From JBMNCR01 sp049366695 (GTDB taxonomy: Bacteria > Bacillota > Clostridia > Eubacteriales > Alkalibacteraceae), in NCBI GenBank assembly GCA_049366695.1, contig JBMNCR010000096.1, positions 1-46,759 on the forward strand: a stretch of DNA of 46,759 nucleotides, read 5' to 3'. The notes under the pieces were generated by a model. That model made no database searches, had not been told where the DNA came from, and worked only from the letters and a program-made list of their open reading frames with translations. Below, one piece after another: positions 8,611 to 16,777 of this stretch. The position numbers were made by a program, and so were the translations under genes. Every line of letters begins with the position of its first letter. Position 1 is the stretch's first letter.

Positions 8611-9393
8611 GTGATTGATATACATAATCATTTATTATTTGGAGTTGATGATGGTGCAGATGATATCTATGAATCTTTTGAGATGGTAAAAGCAGCGAAT
8701 GAAATAGGTTATCACAGTATTGTAGCAACTCCACATTATATTAGTAATTCAGATTTTAGTAGTAATTTATATGAAAATAATAAAAAGTTTAATGAACTAA
8801 AAAATCATATTAATCAAAAAAAACTGGAAGTAGAACTTATGCTTGGTAACGAGGTGTATTTCGATACTGATCTAGCTCATAATCTTGAAAATAATGTAGT
8901 ATCAACATTAAATAAAACTAGATATGTTTTATTGGAAACTCCAAGAAACAAAGTAGTATTTAAAAATTTATTGAATTTTATATTTCAATTGCAAGTGTAT
9001 GGATATATAATCATATTGGCTCATCCAGAGAGGTATGATTTTGTTTATTCCAATATTAATGTAATCAAAGAATTAATTGATAGAGATGTCTTGATCCAGA
9101 TGAATTTATCTAGCATAGTTGGTTATTATGGAAAAACAGTTAAAGAAACGGCTATTAAACTGTTGGATTATAATATGGTTCACTTTGTAGGAAGTGACGC
9201 TCATAGTGTAAAGCATTATGAGAAAATTGATGAGGCATTGGATGTATTAAAGAAAAGAGTGGGACAAAGAAGATTTCAAGAGCAAGTGGAAAGTAATGCT
9301 AAAATAATACTTTCTGATGGAATATTTTACCCTGAAAAGCCGAGTGAAATTAAAAAGAAAAGTATATTTAATTTACTAAAAAGACAAAAATAA
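8611..9393 (+). CDS. Manganese-dependent tyrosine-protein phosphatase (CpsB/YwqE, PHP family)
   Basis: 260 residues from GTG 8611 with GGAAGGTGA upstream; the ATG two bases earlier runs straight into a stop. The full PHP metal set is visible: H5 and H7 (DIHNH), D14 (VDDG), H42 (TPHY), E81 (GNE), E109 (LETP), H138 (LAHPERY), D196 and H198 (SDAH). The enzyme dephosphorylates the Tyr-rich tail of the adjacent BY-kinase. It is the intact member of a pair; the related gene at 10170 has lost most of these residues. Confidence 0.92.
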   Translation: MIDIHNHLLFGVDDGADDIYESFEMVKAANEIGYHSIVATPHYISNSDFSSNLYENNKKFNELKNHINQKKLEVELMLGNEVYFDTDLAHNLENNVVSTLNKTRYVLLETPRNKVVFKNLLNFIFQLQVYGYIIILAHPERYDFVYSNINVIKELIDRDVLIQMNLSSIVGYYGKTVKETAIKLLDYNMVHFVGSDAHSVKHYEKIDEALDVLKKRVGQRRFQEQVESNAKIILSDGIFYPEKPSEIKKKSIFNLLKRQK

Positions 9394-9411
9394 TGTTAGT
9401 TGGTGTAACAT

Positions 9412-9999
9412 ATGAAAAAAGTCATTATTATACTATCAATTATTTTGATTTGTATTCTTTTTATAGGATTTAATTTTATTAATAAATCTACGTATAATCA
9501 AAATCAAATTGAAGAAATAAATAATGTAATCAAGTCAAATATGAAGAATATTACTTCTCTAAATACTGATAATATTGATGATGTTAGCAATGAAATTAGT
9601 GATCAAAATAGTGAAAATTCTAAGGATGAAGAAACTAATGATAAGCCGCCAAAGATTGATATATTATACCCTTCAAGTTTTGACGATGGAGATACTATTG
9701 AAACAAAACGGGTGCAATTAGCGTTATCTGATGATTCAAAAGTCGTAAAGGCAACCATGAATGAAATTTCTGTTGATACTAAAGAAATTTTTATAACTAC
9801 AGAAGGAACATATAATATTTCGGTGATTGATGATAGTGGCAATGAAACTACATTATCTTTTACAATAATATTCCCTAAAAAAACAACTTCTAAAAATACA
9901 AGTAATAGTTCTAATTCTGAGAATAATGCTTCAGAAAAAGATGAAGAGCCTACAGATGAAGAGCCTACAGATGAAGAACCTACAGATGTGAATCCGTAA
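9412..9999 (+). CDS. Exported or membrane-anchored acidic protein with Ig-like domain and Pro-Glu repeat tail
   Basis: This 195-residue protein has an N-terminal hydrophobic helix (about 4-24), then an Asn/Asp/Ser-rich stretch, a compact beta-rich segment (about 83-155, DILYPSS to SFTIIF) resembling a bacterial Ig-like domain, and a low-complexity tail ending in three DEEPT units. The signal segment lacks a lipobox Cys, so it is either cleaved or an uncleaved anchor. Its first 45 residues resemble those of the small protein at 22717, both with an F/Y-NS-Y-x4-I-x-x-INN-x-I-x-SN pattern. It sits inside the kinase/phosphatase part of the polysaccharide operon; an extracytoplasmic matrix or sensor role is possible but unproven. 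Confidence 0.7.
   Translation: MKKVIIILSIILICILFIGFNFINKSTYNQNQIEEINNVIKSNMKNITSLNTDNIDDVSNEISDQNSENSKDEETNDKPPKIDILYPSSFDDGDTIETKRVQLALSDDSKVVKATMNEISVDTKEIFITTEGTYNISVIDDSGNETTLSFTIIFPKKTTSKNTSNSSNSENNASEKDEEPTDEEPTDEEPTDVNP
9940..9987 (+). repeat. 15-base coding tandem repeat
   Basis: Three head-to-tail copies of GATGAAGAGCCTACA (the third with one A-for-G change) plus a partial fourth encode the Asp-Glu-Glu-Pro-Thr repeats at the C-terminus of the exported protein. Such repeats change copy number easily. Confidence 0.9.
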
Positions 10000-10169
10000 C
10001 ATAAAAGAATTAATAGAATAGTGTAGATACACCCTAATAACGCAAGTTATAGAAAAATAATAAAACGTAATCATGACTAAAATACATTTAAATACAAATT
10101 ATGCGGTGATGTTTGTGGTATAACAAATATGGATAGTATAAAAAATAAAGCCGTATGGAGGAGTATTTT

Positions 10170-10937
10170 ATGATTGATTTCCATAGTCATGTATTGTTTG
10201 ATCGAGATCTAGGTATAGTTGATATACAAAAAATAGTAAGCATAGTGAAATCAGCTCAAAATGCAGGATTTAGTAAGATTATTGTAACGCCTGAAATTAA
10301 AGAAATGATTACAAATGATAATTATGAAAGTAATTTAAAAAAATTAATAACAATTAACAATGTACTTAGAAAAGAGAAAATTAATGTGCAAATATATTTG
10401 GGTAATGAAATTCATTATGGTCTTTCCATACCTGATTTATTAGAAAATTCTATTGCTACAACAATAAATAATTCAAGATATATATTACTTAAGATGCCAG
10501 AGGACAATATTAGTTTTCATAATTTACTTGATTATATTTTTCAACTACAGCTAAATGGATATAGACCAATATTATCCAATATTGAATGTTATAGTAGTAT
10601 TAAAAGTAATCCTAACATTGCTATGGAATTAATTCGTAGGGAAGTATTACTACAATTAGATATTTTAAGTGTGAAAGGTAAGTATGGGAATAAAGTAAAA
10701 ATGACTGCTAAAAAATTACTTAAGGAAGATATGATACATTTTTTAGGTACAAATGCATATAAGGAAGATCACTATGATAAAGTAAAGAGTGGACTTTATA
10801 AGATAAAAAAAATAGTAGGAAAAGAAAAGTTTAAAAAAATTACTCAAGAAAATTGTGAATACATTTTGCAAGATAGATTATTTTATCCTAATATTCCAAA
10901 TGTATCAAGAAAGAAATTATCTATTATGGAAAGATAA
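10170..10937 (+). CDS. Degenerate CpsB/YwqE-like PHP protein, probable pseudo-phosphatase
   Basis: 255 residues from ATG 10170, with GGAGGA 7 bases upstream; the start MIDFHSH aligns with MIDIHNH of the intact phosphatase at 8611. The fold is conserved end to end, but the metal site is not. H5, H7 and E80 remain, while the positions of D14, H42, E109, H138, D196 and H198 are L14, E42, K108, N137 (SNIECY for AHPERY), Asn and Tyr (TNAY for SDAH). Family knowledge says these residues bind the metals, so catalysis is unlikely. The reading frame is intact with normal spacing, and the LCP gene follows closely, so it is probably expressed. It may bind the kinase tail or the phosphatase without cutting. 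Confidence 0.85.
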   Translation: MIDFHSHVLFDRDLGIVDIQKIVSIVKSAQNAGFSKIIVTPEIKEMITNDNYESNLKKLITINNVLRKEKINVQIYLGNEIHYGLSIPDLLENSIATTINNSRYILLKMPEDNISFHNLLDYIFQLQLNGYRPILSNIECYSSIKSNPNIAMELIRREVLLQLDILSVKGKYGNKVKMTAKKLLKEDMIHFLGTNAYKEDHYDKVKSGLYKIKKIVGKEKFKKITQENCEYILQDRLFYPNIPNVSRKKLSIMER

Positions 10938-10978
10938 TGTGAGTGGTTTTTAATTACAGAAGAAGAGTGGGTATAGAG

Positions 10979-11971
10979 ATGAATGAACTTAATGAAACAA
11001 AACCTTCACCAAAAAAAAATAAACGTAATATAGTTATAATAGTTTCCATAATTATAATTACATTAATTGCTTTGTTTTTATTTTTTTACAATAAATTATT
11101 TTCTAATTTAGAAACAGTTGACATTACAAAGGATGCTGGAGAATTAATGATATCAACTCAAATTCCCCAATATGAGGAGATAACTAATTATGCAATTTTT
11201 GGGATTGATACAAGAGATAACGATTATGATGGTTCCAGGACAGATACTATTATGATTGCTTCATTGGATTACAAGCATAATAAAATAAAATTATCGTCTA
11301 TTATGAGAGACACATATGTAAATATTCCAGGTAAGAAATACGATAAAATAAATCACGCTTATAATTATGGAGGAGCTCAACTATCCATACAGACTATTAA
11401 TCAAAATTTTGATATGAATATAAAGGATTTTGTCACTGTTAATTTCACAGCCTTAGAAAAACTAGTAGATGCACTTGGTGGGGTTGAAATAAATATTAAA
11501 CAAAATGAGACAAGTTTAATAAATGGTAATATTAAAGCTGGAATGCAAAATCTTACTGGTGAACAAGCAGTTGATTATTGTAGGATTAGATATGTGGGTA
11601 ATGCAGATTATGAAAGAACAGAAAGACAAAGAAGAGTGATGCAACAAATAATAAGTAAATTACAAGAAGGAACGTCATTAATAGACATGCTTTCATTAGT
11701 AGAAGATATATTACCTTATGTAGAAACTAGTCTAAGCAAAGAAGAAATAATGGTATTAGGAGCAAAGGTGCTCGCTTCAGGAGAAAAGTCAGTGGAAGAG
11801 ACTAGGCTGCCATTATCAGAAAATTCAAAAGGTACTATGATTAATGGAGTATATTATTTGTTACCAAAATCTTTAAAAGATAATGTAGTACACTTACATA
11901 AATTTATATATGAAACTGAAGATTATGAACCAACACAAACAGTGATGGATATTAGTAATAAGATGAATTAG
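10979..11971 (+). CDS. LytR-CpsA-Psr (LCP) family glycopolymer transferase
   Basis: About 330 residues from ATG 10979, preceded by AGAAGAG; an in-frame GTG at 10943 would add 12 residues but has a poorer site. A basic cytoplasmic segment is followed by one transmembrane helix (about 20-40) and the extracellular LCP domain. Typical motifs are GIDTRDNDYDGSRTDTIMIA, SIMRDTYVNIPG, DKINHAYNYGG, and RIRYVGNADYERTERQRR. LCP proteins transfer undecaprenyl-linked glycopolymers to peptidoglycan, so it is the likely wall-attachment enzyme for the product of this cluster. The terminal residues end near VMDISNKMN, then a repeat-rich gap follows. Confidence 0.9.
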   Translation: MNELNETKPSPKKNKRNIVIIVSIIIITLIALFLFFYNKLFSNLETVDITKDAGELMISTQIPQYEEITNYAIFGIDTRDNDYDGSRTDTIMIASLDYKHNKIKLSSIMRDTYVNIPGKKYDKINHAYNYGGAQLSIQTINQNFDMNIKDFVTVNFTALEKLVDALGGVEINIKQNETSLINGNIKAGMQNLTGEQAVDYCRIRYVGNADYERTERQRRVMQQIISKLQEGTSLIDMLSLVEDILPYVETSLSKEEIMVLGAKVLASGEKSVEETRLPLSENSKGTMINGVYYLLPKSLKDNVVHLHKFIYETEDYEPTQTVMDISNKMN

Positions 11972-12304
11972 TTGGAAGTTGGAATGGAAATACTTAAACT
12001 ATGTCATCCTGAGCGGAGTCGAAGGATCTCTGACAATAGGGGAATAGATTTACCCTAGCAGATTAGCAAAACACAAACTAACCTTTCCCGGCGTTTGCTG
12101 TGATTTTTAAATGAATATAGTTTTGAAATGAGATTTTTGGTTATGCCAGGAGTCTTTTTTTATTTTTTCTGCATTTTTTATATTGATTGTACATATCTAT
12201 TAGCATATAAGTATTATTGTTCTTATGGTGAATAAAATGAAAGTATTTTCATAAGAGTTTAGGACGAAAATTAACGATTATAAATTATTTACAAAAAATA
12301 TGAA
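11972..12304 (+). other. Repeat-bearing gap with possible terminator
   Basis: No gene seen. It begins with a GTTGGAAGTTGGAATGG variant of the TTGGAAAG repeat directly at the LCP stop codon, then carries the GTCATCC element at 12003-12029. AGCAAAAC at 12065-12072 and GTTTGCT at 12093-12099 could form a stem before GATTTTT, a weak terminator candidate. A separate promoter for the next gene is not clear. Confidence 0.5.
12003..12029 (+). repeat. Dispersed GTCATCC...GAAGGATCT element
   Basis: GTCATCCTGAGCGGAGTCGA followed by AGGATCT. Related copies are at 24315-24345, 26692-26717 (inverted), 29020-29050 (inverted), 29113-29138 and 29241-29271 (inverted), always between genes. Confidence 0.8.
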
Positions 12305-13333
12305 ATGATTAGGAAATGGGAAAGTATGGTTAATTATAAGAGTGATGTTGAAGATGTATATTTTAATTATAAATATGCTAAACTTTGTGAACTGATCGAG
12401 CATGGTAAAGCTGAAAAATATATATTTGAAAATGAAAATGGGGTAATTTATTATCAATATATAAAAAGATTGATTCCTGTAAGCGTTGATGATATTGATT
12501 ATTATGACATTATTACACCTTATGGTTATGGTGGTCCATTAATAATTAGATGTATACAAGGTAAGCAAGCACAGTTAATTAATGAATTTAATAAAAGCTT
12601 TATATCGAAATGTAAGGAAAATCGAATTGTATCTGAATTTATTAGATTTCATCCAATATTAAAGAATTATATGTTTTTTAAAGATATATATAATCCTATA
12701 TTTCTTCGAAATACAGTCGCTATTAATTTAAGTAAAAAGGATATTTTGATGGATGAATTTTCTCGTAGTTGTCGTAATAAGGTGAGAAAAGGGAAAAAGA
12801 GTAGTGTAAATATTGAGTTTGACTTTAATTGTAATTCTATAGATGCTTTTTATGATATTTATATTGAAACTATGAAAAAAAATAATGCCTCTAATTTTTA
12901 TTTTTTTCCTTTAGATTACTTTAAATATGCAAAAAATCATCTAAAAGATTATTTTTTTATAGTAAATGCTAGATTAGATTCAAAAATAATTGCATCTAGC
13001 ATATTTTTGCACACTGATAATTATCTTCATTGGCATTTAGGGGGGACTTTGCCAAATTACTATTGTTATGCTTCAGATAATCTCATACTTTATGAGGTTG
13101 CCAAATGGGGAAAAAAAACCAATAAAAAATATATTCATCTCGGAGGAGGTTTTACTAATAGTGAAGATGATGGGTTATTTATTTTTAAAAAAAGCTTTAC
13201 AAAAGATACTGTGTTTGATTTTTATATTGGAAAAAGAATATTAAACCAAAATATTTATGATTTATTAACAATCAAAAAAAGAAAAAACAAGAGAGAAATG
13301 CATAGAGATTTTTTTCCGGAATATAGAGCGTAG
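12305..13333 (+). CDS. FemAB/GNAT-like aminoacyl- or acyltransferase in polysaccharide locus
   Basis: This 342-residue protein resembles the FemAB-related GNAT proteins (Acetyltransf_6 type) found in exopolysaccharide clusters. Key stretches are LSKKDILMDEFSRSCRNKVRKG, ETMKKNNASNFYFFP, KIIASSIFLHTDNYLHWHLGGT and KKYIHLGGG. No transmembrane helix or signal peptide is seen, so it should act in the cytoplasm. Start is uncertain: ATG 12305 or ATG 12326, neither with a strong site. A decayed copy of its last quarter lies at about 14085-14237, on the other side of the sugar transferase gene. It may add an amino acid or acyl group to a sugar intermediate; the substrate is unknown. Confidence 0.75.
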   Translation: MIRKWESMVNYKSDVEDVYFNYKYAKLCELIEHGKAEKYIFENENGVIYYQYIKRLIPVSVDDIDYYDIITPYGYGGPLIIRCIQGKQAQLINEFNKSFISKCKENRIVSEFIRFHPILKNYMFFKDIYNPIFLRNTVAINLSKKDILMDEFSRSCRNKVRKGKKSSVNIEFDFNCNSIDAFYDIYIETMKKNNASNFYFFPLDYFKYAKNHLKDYFFIVNARLDSKIIASSIFLHTDNYLHWHLGGTLPNYYCYASDNLILYEVAKWGKKTNKKYIHLGGGFTNSEDDGLFIFKKSFTKDTVFDFYIGKRILNQNIYDLLTIKKRKNKREMHRDFFPEYRA

Positions 13334-13393
13334 ATATAATAGATTTATTTTTATAAGCTGCATTTTTATTATTTTTATACATATGTATTATTT

Positions 13394-13999
13394 ATGAAGA
13401 TGTACATATTTTTTAAAAGGATATTTGATTTTATTTTTGCTTTATTACTCCTAATATTGTTAATTCCAATAATTGGAATAATATTAATTGTAATAAAACT
13501 CGACTCTAAAGGACCTGTATTGTTCAAACAAAAAAGACCTGGTAAATATCTGAATATATTTACTATGTATAAGTTTAGAACAATGCGAATTGAGTTAGAT
13601 GAGAATGGAGTAGAACTCTCCGATATTTGCAGAATTACAAGAGTTGGTATGTTTTTAAGAAAAACTAGTTTAGATGAATTGCCACAATTAATAAATATTT
13701 TGCGAGGTGAAATGAGTTTTATTGGTCCTAGACCTTTATTAGTTGATTATTTACCTTTATACTCTTTTGAAGAAATGCGACGACATGATGTTACTCCAGG
13801 CATATCTGGTTTGGCACAGGTAAATGGTCGGAATACCATAGACTGGAAAGAAAAATTTAAATATGACCTCTGGTATGTTGATAACCAATCTTTTTTTCTT
13901 GATATGAAAATATTATTTATTACTATCTATTGTGTTTGTAGTAGGAAAGGAATTAATAATTCAAAGAAAGAGACAATGCCTACTTTTAAGGGAAAATAG
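13394..13999 (+). CDS. Polyprenyl-phosphate sugar-1-phosphate transferase (priming enzyme, PglC/WcaJ catalytic type)
   Basis: This 201-residue monotopic phosphoglycosyl transferase has an N-terminal hydrophobic re-entrant helix (about 8-34), then KFRTMR, RKTSLDELPQLINIL, SFIGPRPLL and PGISGLAQVNGRN. It is the minimal catalytic domain without the extra helices of WbaP/WcaJ, as in PglC. It transfers sugar-1-phosphate from a UDP-sugar to undecaprenyl phosphate, the first membrane step. With the PglF-type dehydratase and an aminotransferase in the same cluster, an amino-dideoxy sugar such as a bacillosamine-type residue is a reasonable guess for the first sugar. ATG 13394 lacks a clear Shine-Dalgarno; ATG 13400 two codons in is equally possible. 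Confidence 0.9.
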   Translation: MKMYIFFKRIFDFIFALLLLILLIPIIGIILIVIKLDSKGPVLFKQKRPGKYLNIFTMYKFRTMRIELDENGVELSDICRITRVGMFLRKTSLDELPQLINILRGEMSFIGPRPLLVDYLPLYSFEEMRRHDVTPGISGLAQVNGRNTIDWKEKFKYDLWYVDNQSFFLDMKILFITIYCVCSRKGINNSKKETMPTFKGK

Positions 14000-14084
14000 A
14001 ATATGTACATAAATTAATAAGTTTTCGTTTATTAAAAGAATAATAACTTATTATGGAGAGTTTTTGGTAGCAGTTATATTGTTT

Positions 14085-14237
14085 TGAAATGAATAAAATT
14101 TGTTGCATAAAAATACATAATTTTCAAGGAATGTTTGAGTATTTTTATGTACTCTAGGGATATGGTTTATAAACCTTTGAAAAGAAGAAGAATAAAATAA
14201 AATAAGAAGTGACTTTTTTCCAGAATACAGAGCTTAG
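14085..14237 (+). pseudogene. Decayed 3' end of a second FemAB-like gene
   Basis: Bases 14211-14237 read DFFPEYRA-stop, identical at protein level to the end of the intact FemAB-like gene at 12305. Further upstream the frame reads FEYFYVL-stop-GYGL-stop-TFEKKK, alignable to FDFYIG...YDLLTIKKRK of that gene with stops and small indels. The similarity fades before about 14085. This is a remnant of a duplicated or recombined copy; the rest of the 14000-14346 gap shows nothing else. Confidence 0.65.
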
Positions 14238-14346
14238 AAACATATAATTTTATGATGATATACGATCAGTTTAAAATGATTCAATAATATACAAGTATTG
14301 TAATATATAATTTTATATTAGTAAAATATGTATGGAGTGATTGCTA

Positions 14347-15546
14347 ATGGACAGTAGAAATATCATTCCCCTTTCTGTACCGAATTTGTCCTTTGAAATT
14401 CTCGATAATATTAAAGAAACTATTGAAACAGGATGGGTTTCCACTGGAGGGCGTTTTATTACTGAGTTTGAAACTAAATTTGCCAGTTATGTTGGTGTAA
14501 AGAATGCTATTTCCACACAAAGTGGAACGGCGGGTATTCATTTGGCTTTAGATGTGATCGGAATATTAGCTGGTGATGAAGTAATTGTTCCCACACTTAC
14601 CTTCATAGCAACTGTTAATCCAATAAAATATATGAGAGCAGAACCTATCTTTATTGACTGTGATGATACATTAAATATGGATATGGATAAATTAGAAGAA
14701 TTCTTAGGAAATGAGTGTATTTTTAATGGTACAGATGTTTTCAACAAAAGGACTAAAAGAAAAATCAAAGCAATTATTATAGTTCATGTGTTTGGAAATC
14801 CTGCCAATATAGAAAGGCTAATAGAAATAAAAAACAAGTATAATTTAAAAATTATTGAAGATGCTGCCGAGGCCTTAGGCTCAAAATATCTTAAAGGCAA
14901 ATATGCTGGGAGATTTTGTGGAACTATTGGAGATGTTGGAGTATTCTCATTTAATGCTAATAAGATAATTACAGCAGGTGGAGGCGGAATGGTAGTATCT
15001 CATAATAATCAGTTATTAAATAAAGCAAAGTTTTTAGCAGAGCAAGCAAAAACTGACTCATTATATTATATACATGATCAAATCGGGTATAACTACCGTA
15101 TGTCGAATATTCAAGCTGCTTTTGGAACGAATCAAATTGATAAATTAGAAGATTTTATTAAAATAAAGATTAAAAACTACAACATATATAGAGAAGGTAT
15201 AGAAGAAATAGAGGGACTAAGTTTATTACCATTTAGACAAGATGTTAGGGCAAATCACTGGTTTTATTCTATTATAGTTGATAAAGAGGAATATGGAATA
15301 GATCGAGATATTTTGTTAAAGAAATTAAATGATAGTAATATCCAAACAAGACCTTTATGGAGATTGATACATAAGCAAAAGCCCTATTGTAATAGTCAAT
15401 GTTATAAACTACTTATGGCAGAGTTCTATGAAAAAAATTTAATCAATGTACCATGTAGTAGTAATTTGACCAAGAAAGAGGTTGAAGTTGTTTTGCAAAA
15501 ACTAAGAGAATTTCATTTGATAGATAAGAAAAAGGAAACTATTTAA
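14347..15546 (+). CDS. DegT/DnrJ/EryC1 family sugar aminotransferase (LegC/PglE-like)
   Basis: 399 residues from ATG 14347, with GGAGTGAT upstream; an in-frame TTG at 14341 is less likely. It is a fold-type I PLP enzyme, with TQSGTAGIHLAL binding the cofactor phosphate, the EDAAEALGS aspartate, and SFNANKIITAGGGG with the Schiff-base lysine near K206. The start IPLSVPNLS and GWVSTGGRFITEFE resemble the LegC branch that aminates UDP-4-keto-6-deoxy-GlcNAc. That substrate would be made by the dehydratase at 5111. The stop is one base before the GTG of the following glycosyltransferase, so they are coupled. Substrate assignment is inference from family and neighbours. Confidence 0.88.
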   Translation: MDSRNIIPLSVPNLSFEILDNIKETIETGWVSTGGRFITEFETKFASYVGVKNAISTQSGTAGIHLALDVIGILAGDEVIVPTLTFIATVNPIKYMRAEPIFIDCDDTLNMDMDKLEEFLGNECIFNGTDVFNKRTKRKIKAIIIVHVFGNPANIERLIEIKNKYNLKIIEDAAEALGSKYLKGKYAGRFCGTIGDVGVFSFNANKIITAGGGGMVVSHNNQLLNKAKFLAEQAKTDSLYYIHDQIGYNYRMSNIQAAFGTNQIDKLEDFIKIKIKNYNIYREGIEEIEGLSLLPFRQDVRANHWFYSIIVDKEEYGIDRDILLKKLNDSNIQTRPLWRLIHKQKPYCNSQCYKLLMAEFYEKNLINVPCSSNLTKKEVEVVLQKLREFHLIDKKKETI

Positions 15547-15547
15547 T

Positions 15548-16672
15548 GTGAAAATATTGTATGTAAGTACTATATCAGATACTATTGATGCATTTTTGAT
15601 CCCGCATATAAAATTTCTTGTTAAACAAGGGAATAAAGTTGATGTGGCTTGTAATATTAAAAGGGAGATACGAGCAAAACTAGCCGAACTAAGATGTAAG
15701 ATTTATAATGTAAAATTTCAACGTTCTCCTATAAAGAAAGAGAATTATATAGCATATAAAAAAATAAAAAAAATAGTTTTAGAAGAAAAATATGAATTAG
15801 TGCATACACATACACCTATTGCCTCATTTATAACGAGAATTGCATGTAGAAACATTACAAATTTAAAAATAGTGTATACAACACATGGATTTCATTTTTT
15901 TAAAGGAGCGTCACTAAAAAACTGGTTAATTTATTATCCAATCGAAAAATTAGCGGCAAAATGGACAGATTGTATTATCACTATTAATAAAGAAGACTAT
16001 GCTGTTGCAAAAAAAATGAAAATGAGAAAACCAAATTCGGTATTTTTAATACATGGGGTAGGTATTGACTTAAACAAATTTTCATATATAAATTTTAGAG
16101 AGAAGGATCAGTTGCGAAAAAAATATGGATATAGTATAGATGAATTTATTTTATTTTATGCTGCAGAATTAAATAACAATAAGCATCAAGATTTATTAAT
16201 AAAATCTGTTTATTTAATAAAAAGTAGAGAAATTAATGTAAAACTTTTACTTGCAGGTGAAGGAGATCTATATGAGCAATATAGAAAACAAGTAGATAGA
16301 TTAGGATTGAATAATGATGTGATATTTTTAGGTTTTCGCGAAGATATAGCAAATCTTTTAAAAATATCAGATATTGTAGTTGCCTCATCAAAACGAGAGG
16401 GATTACCTGTAAATGTGATGGAAGCCATGGTTGCTGGATTGCCGCTTATTGTTACAAATTGCAGGGGACAACGAGATTTAGTGAATAATAATGAAAATGG
16501 ATATATTATTGAGATTAATAATATTGTAGGTTTTGCTGATGCAGTTGAAAGGTTATATTATTCTGAAGAATTAAGAAAAAAATTTGGTGAGAGGAGTCTT
16601 GAAGTAATAAAAAAATACTCTATAGAGGATGTCTTAAAAGAATTAAAGGAAGTGTACTTAATTATAATATAA
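15548..16672 (+). CDS. Glycosyltransferase family 4
   Basis: This 374-residue GT-B protein starts on GTG 15548, overlapping no gene but one base after the aminotransferase stop. The N-terminal half has HTHTPIASFITRIACR and TTHGFHFF; the C-terminal half has the nucleotide-sugar site SSKREGLPVNVMEAMVAGLP and GQRDLV. The combination resembles PglA/CapJ-type transferases that add the second sugar to an undecaprenyl-linked diacetamido sugar. Retaining mechanism by family. It acts at the cytoplasmic face. Sugar specificity is not readable. Confidence 0.88.
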   Translation: MKILYVSTISDTIDAFLIPHIKFLVKQGNKVDVACNIKREIRAKLAELRCKIYNVKFQRSPIKKENYIAYKKIKKIVLEEKYELVHTHTPIASFITRIACRNITNLKIVYTTHGFHFFKGASLKNWLIYYPIEKLAAKWTDCIITINKEDYAVAKKMKMRKPNSVFLIHGVGIDLNKFSYINFREKDQLRKKYGYSIDEFILFYAAELNNNKHQDLLIKSVYLIKSREINVKLLLAGEGDLYEQYRKQVDRLGLNNDVIFLGFREDIANLLKISDIVVASSKREGLPVNVMEAMVAGLPLIVTNCRGQRDLVNNNENGYIIEINNIVGFADAVERLYYSEELRKKFGERSLEVIKKYSIEDVLKELKEVYLIII

Positions 16673-16760
16673 AGAAAAAAAGGATATGAAATTGATATAG
16701 TATCTTATAAGTTGATAGATAGGGACAAAATTATAAACTTCTACTATAAAGTAAAAATAT

Positions 16761-16777
16761 AGGAGGAAAAAGTTATT
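16761..16777 (+). promoter_or_regulatory. Strong ribosome binding site before a non-AUG start
   Basis: A perfect AGGAGG at 16761-16766 lies 8 bases before ATT at 16775. The frame from there is open into the polymerase gene, while no ATG, GTG, TTG or CTG occurs in it until 17048. An in-frame TAG at 16760 bars any earlier start. The site therefore points to initiation at ATT (or a nearby near-cognate codon). Confidence 0.65.
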
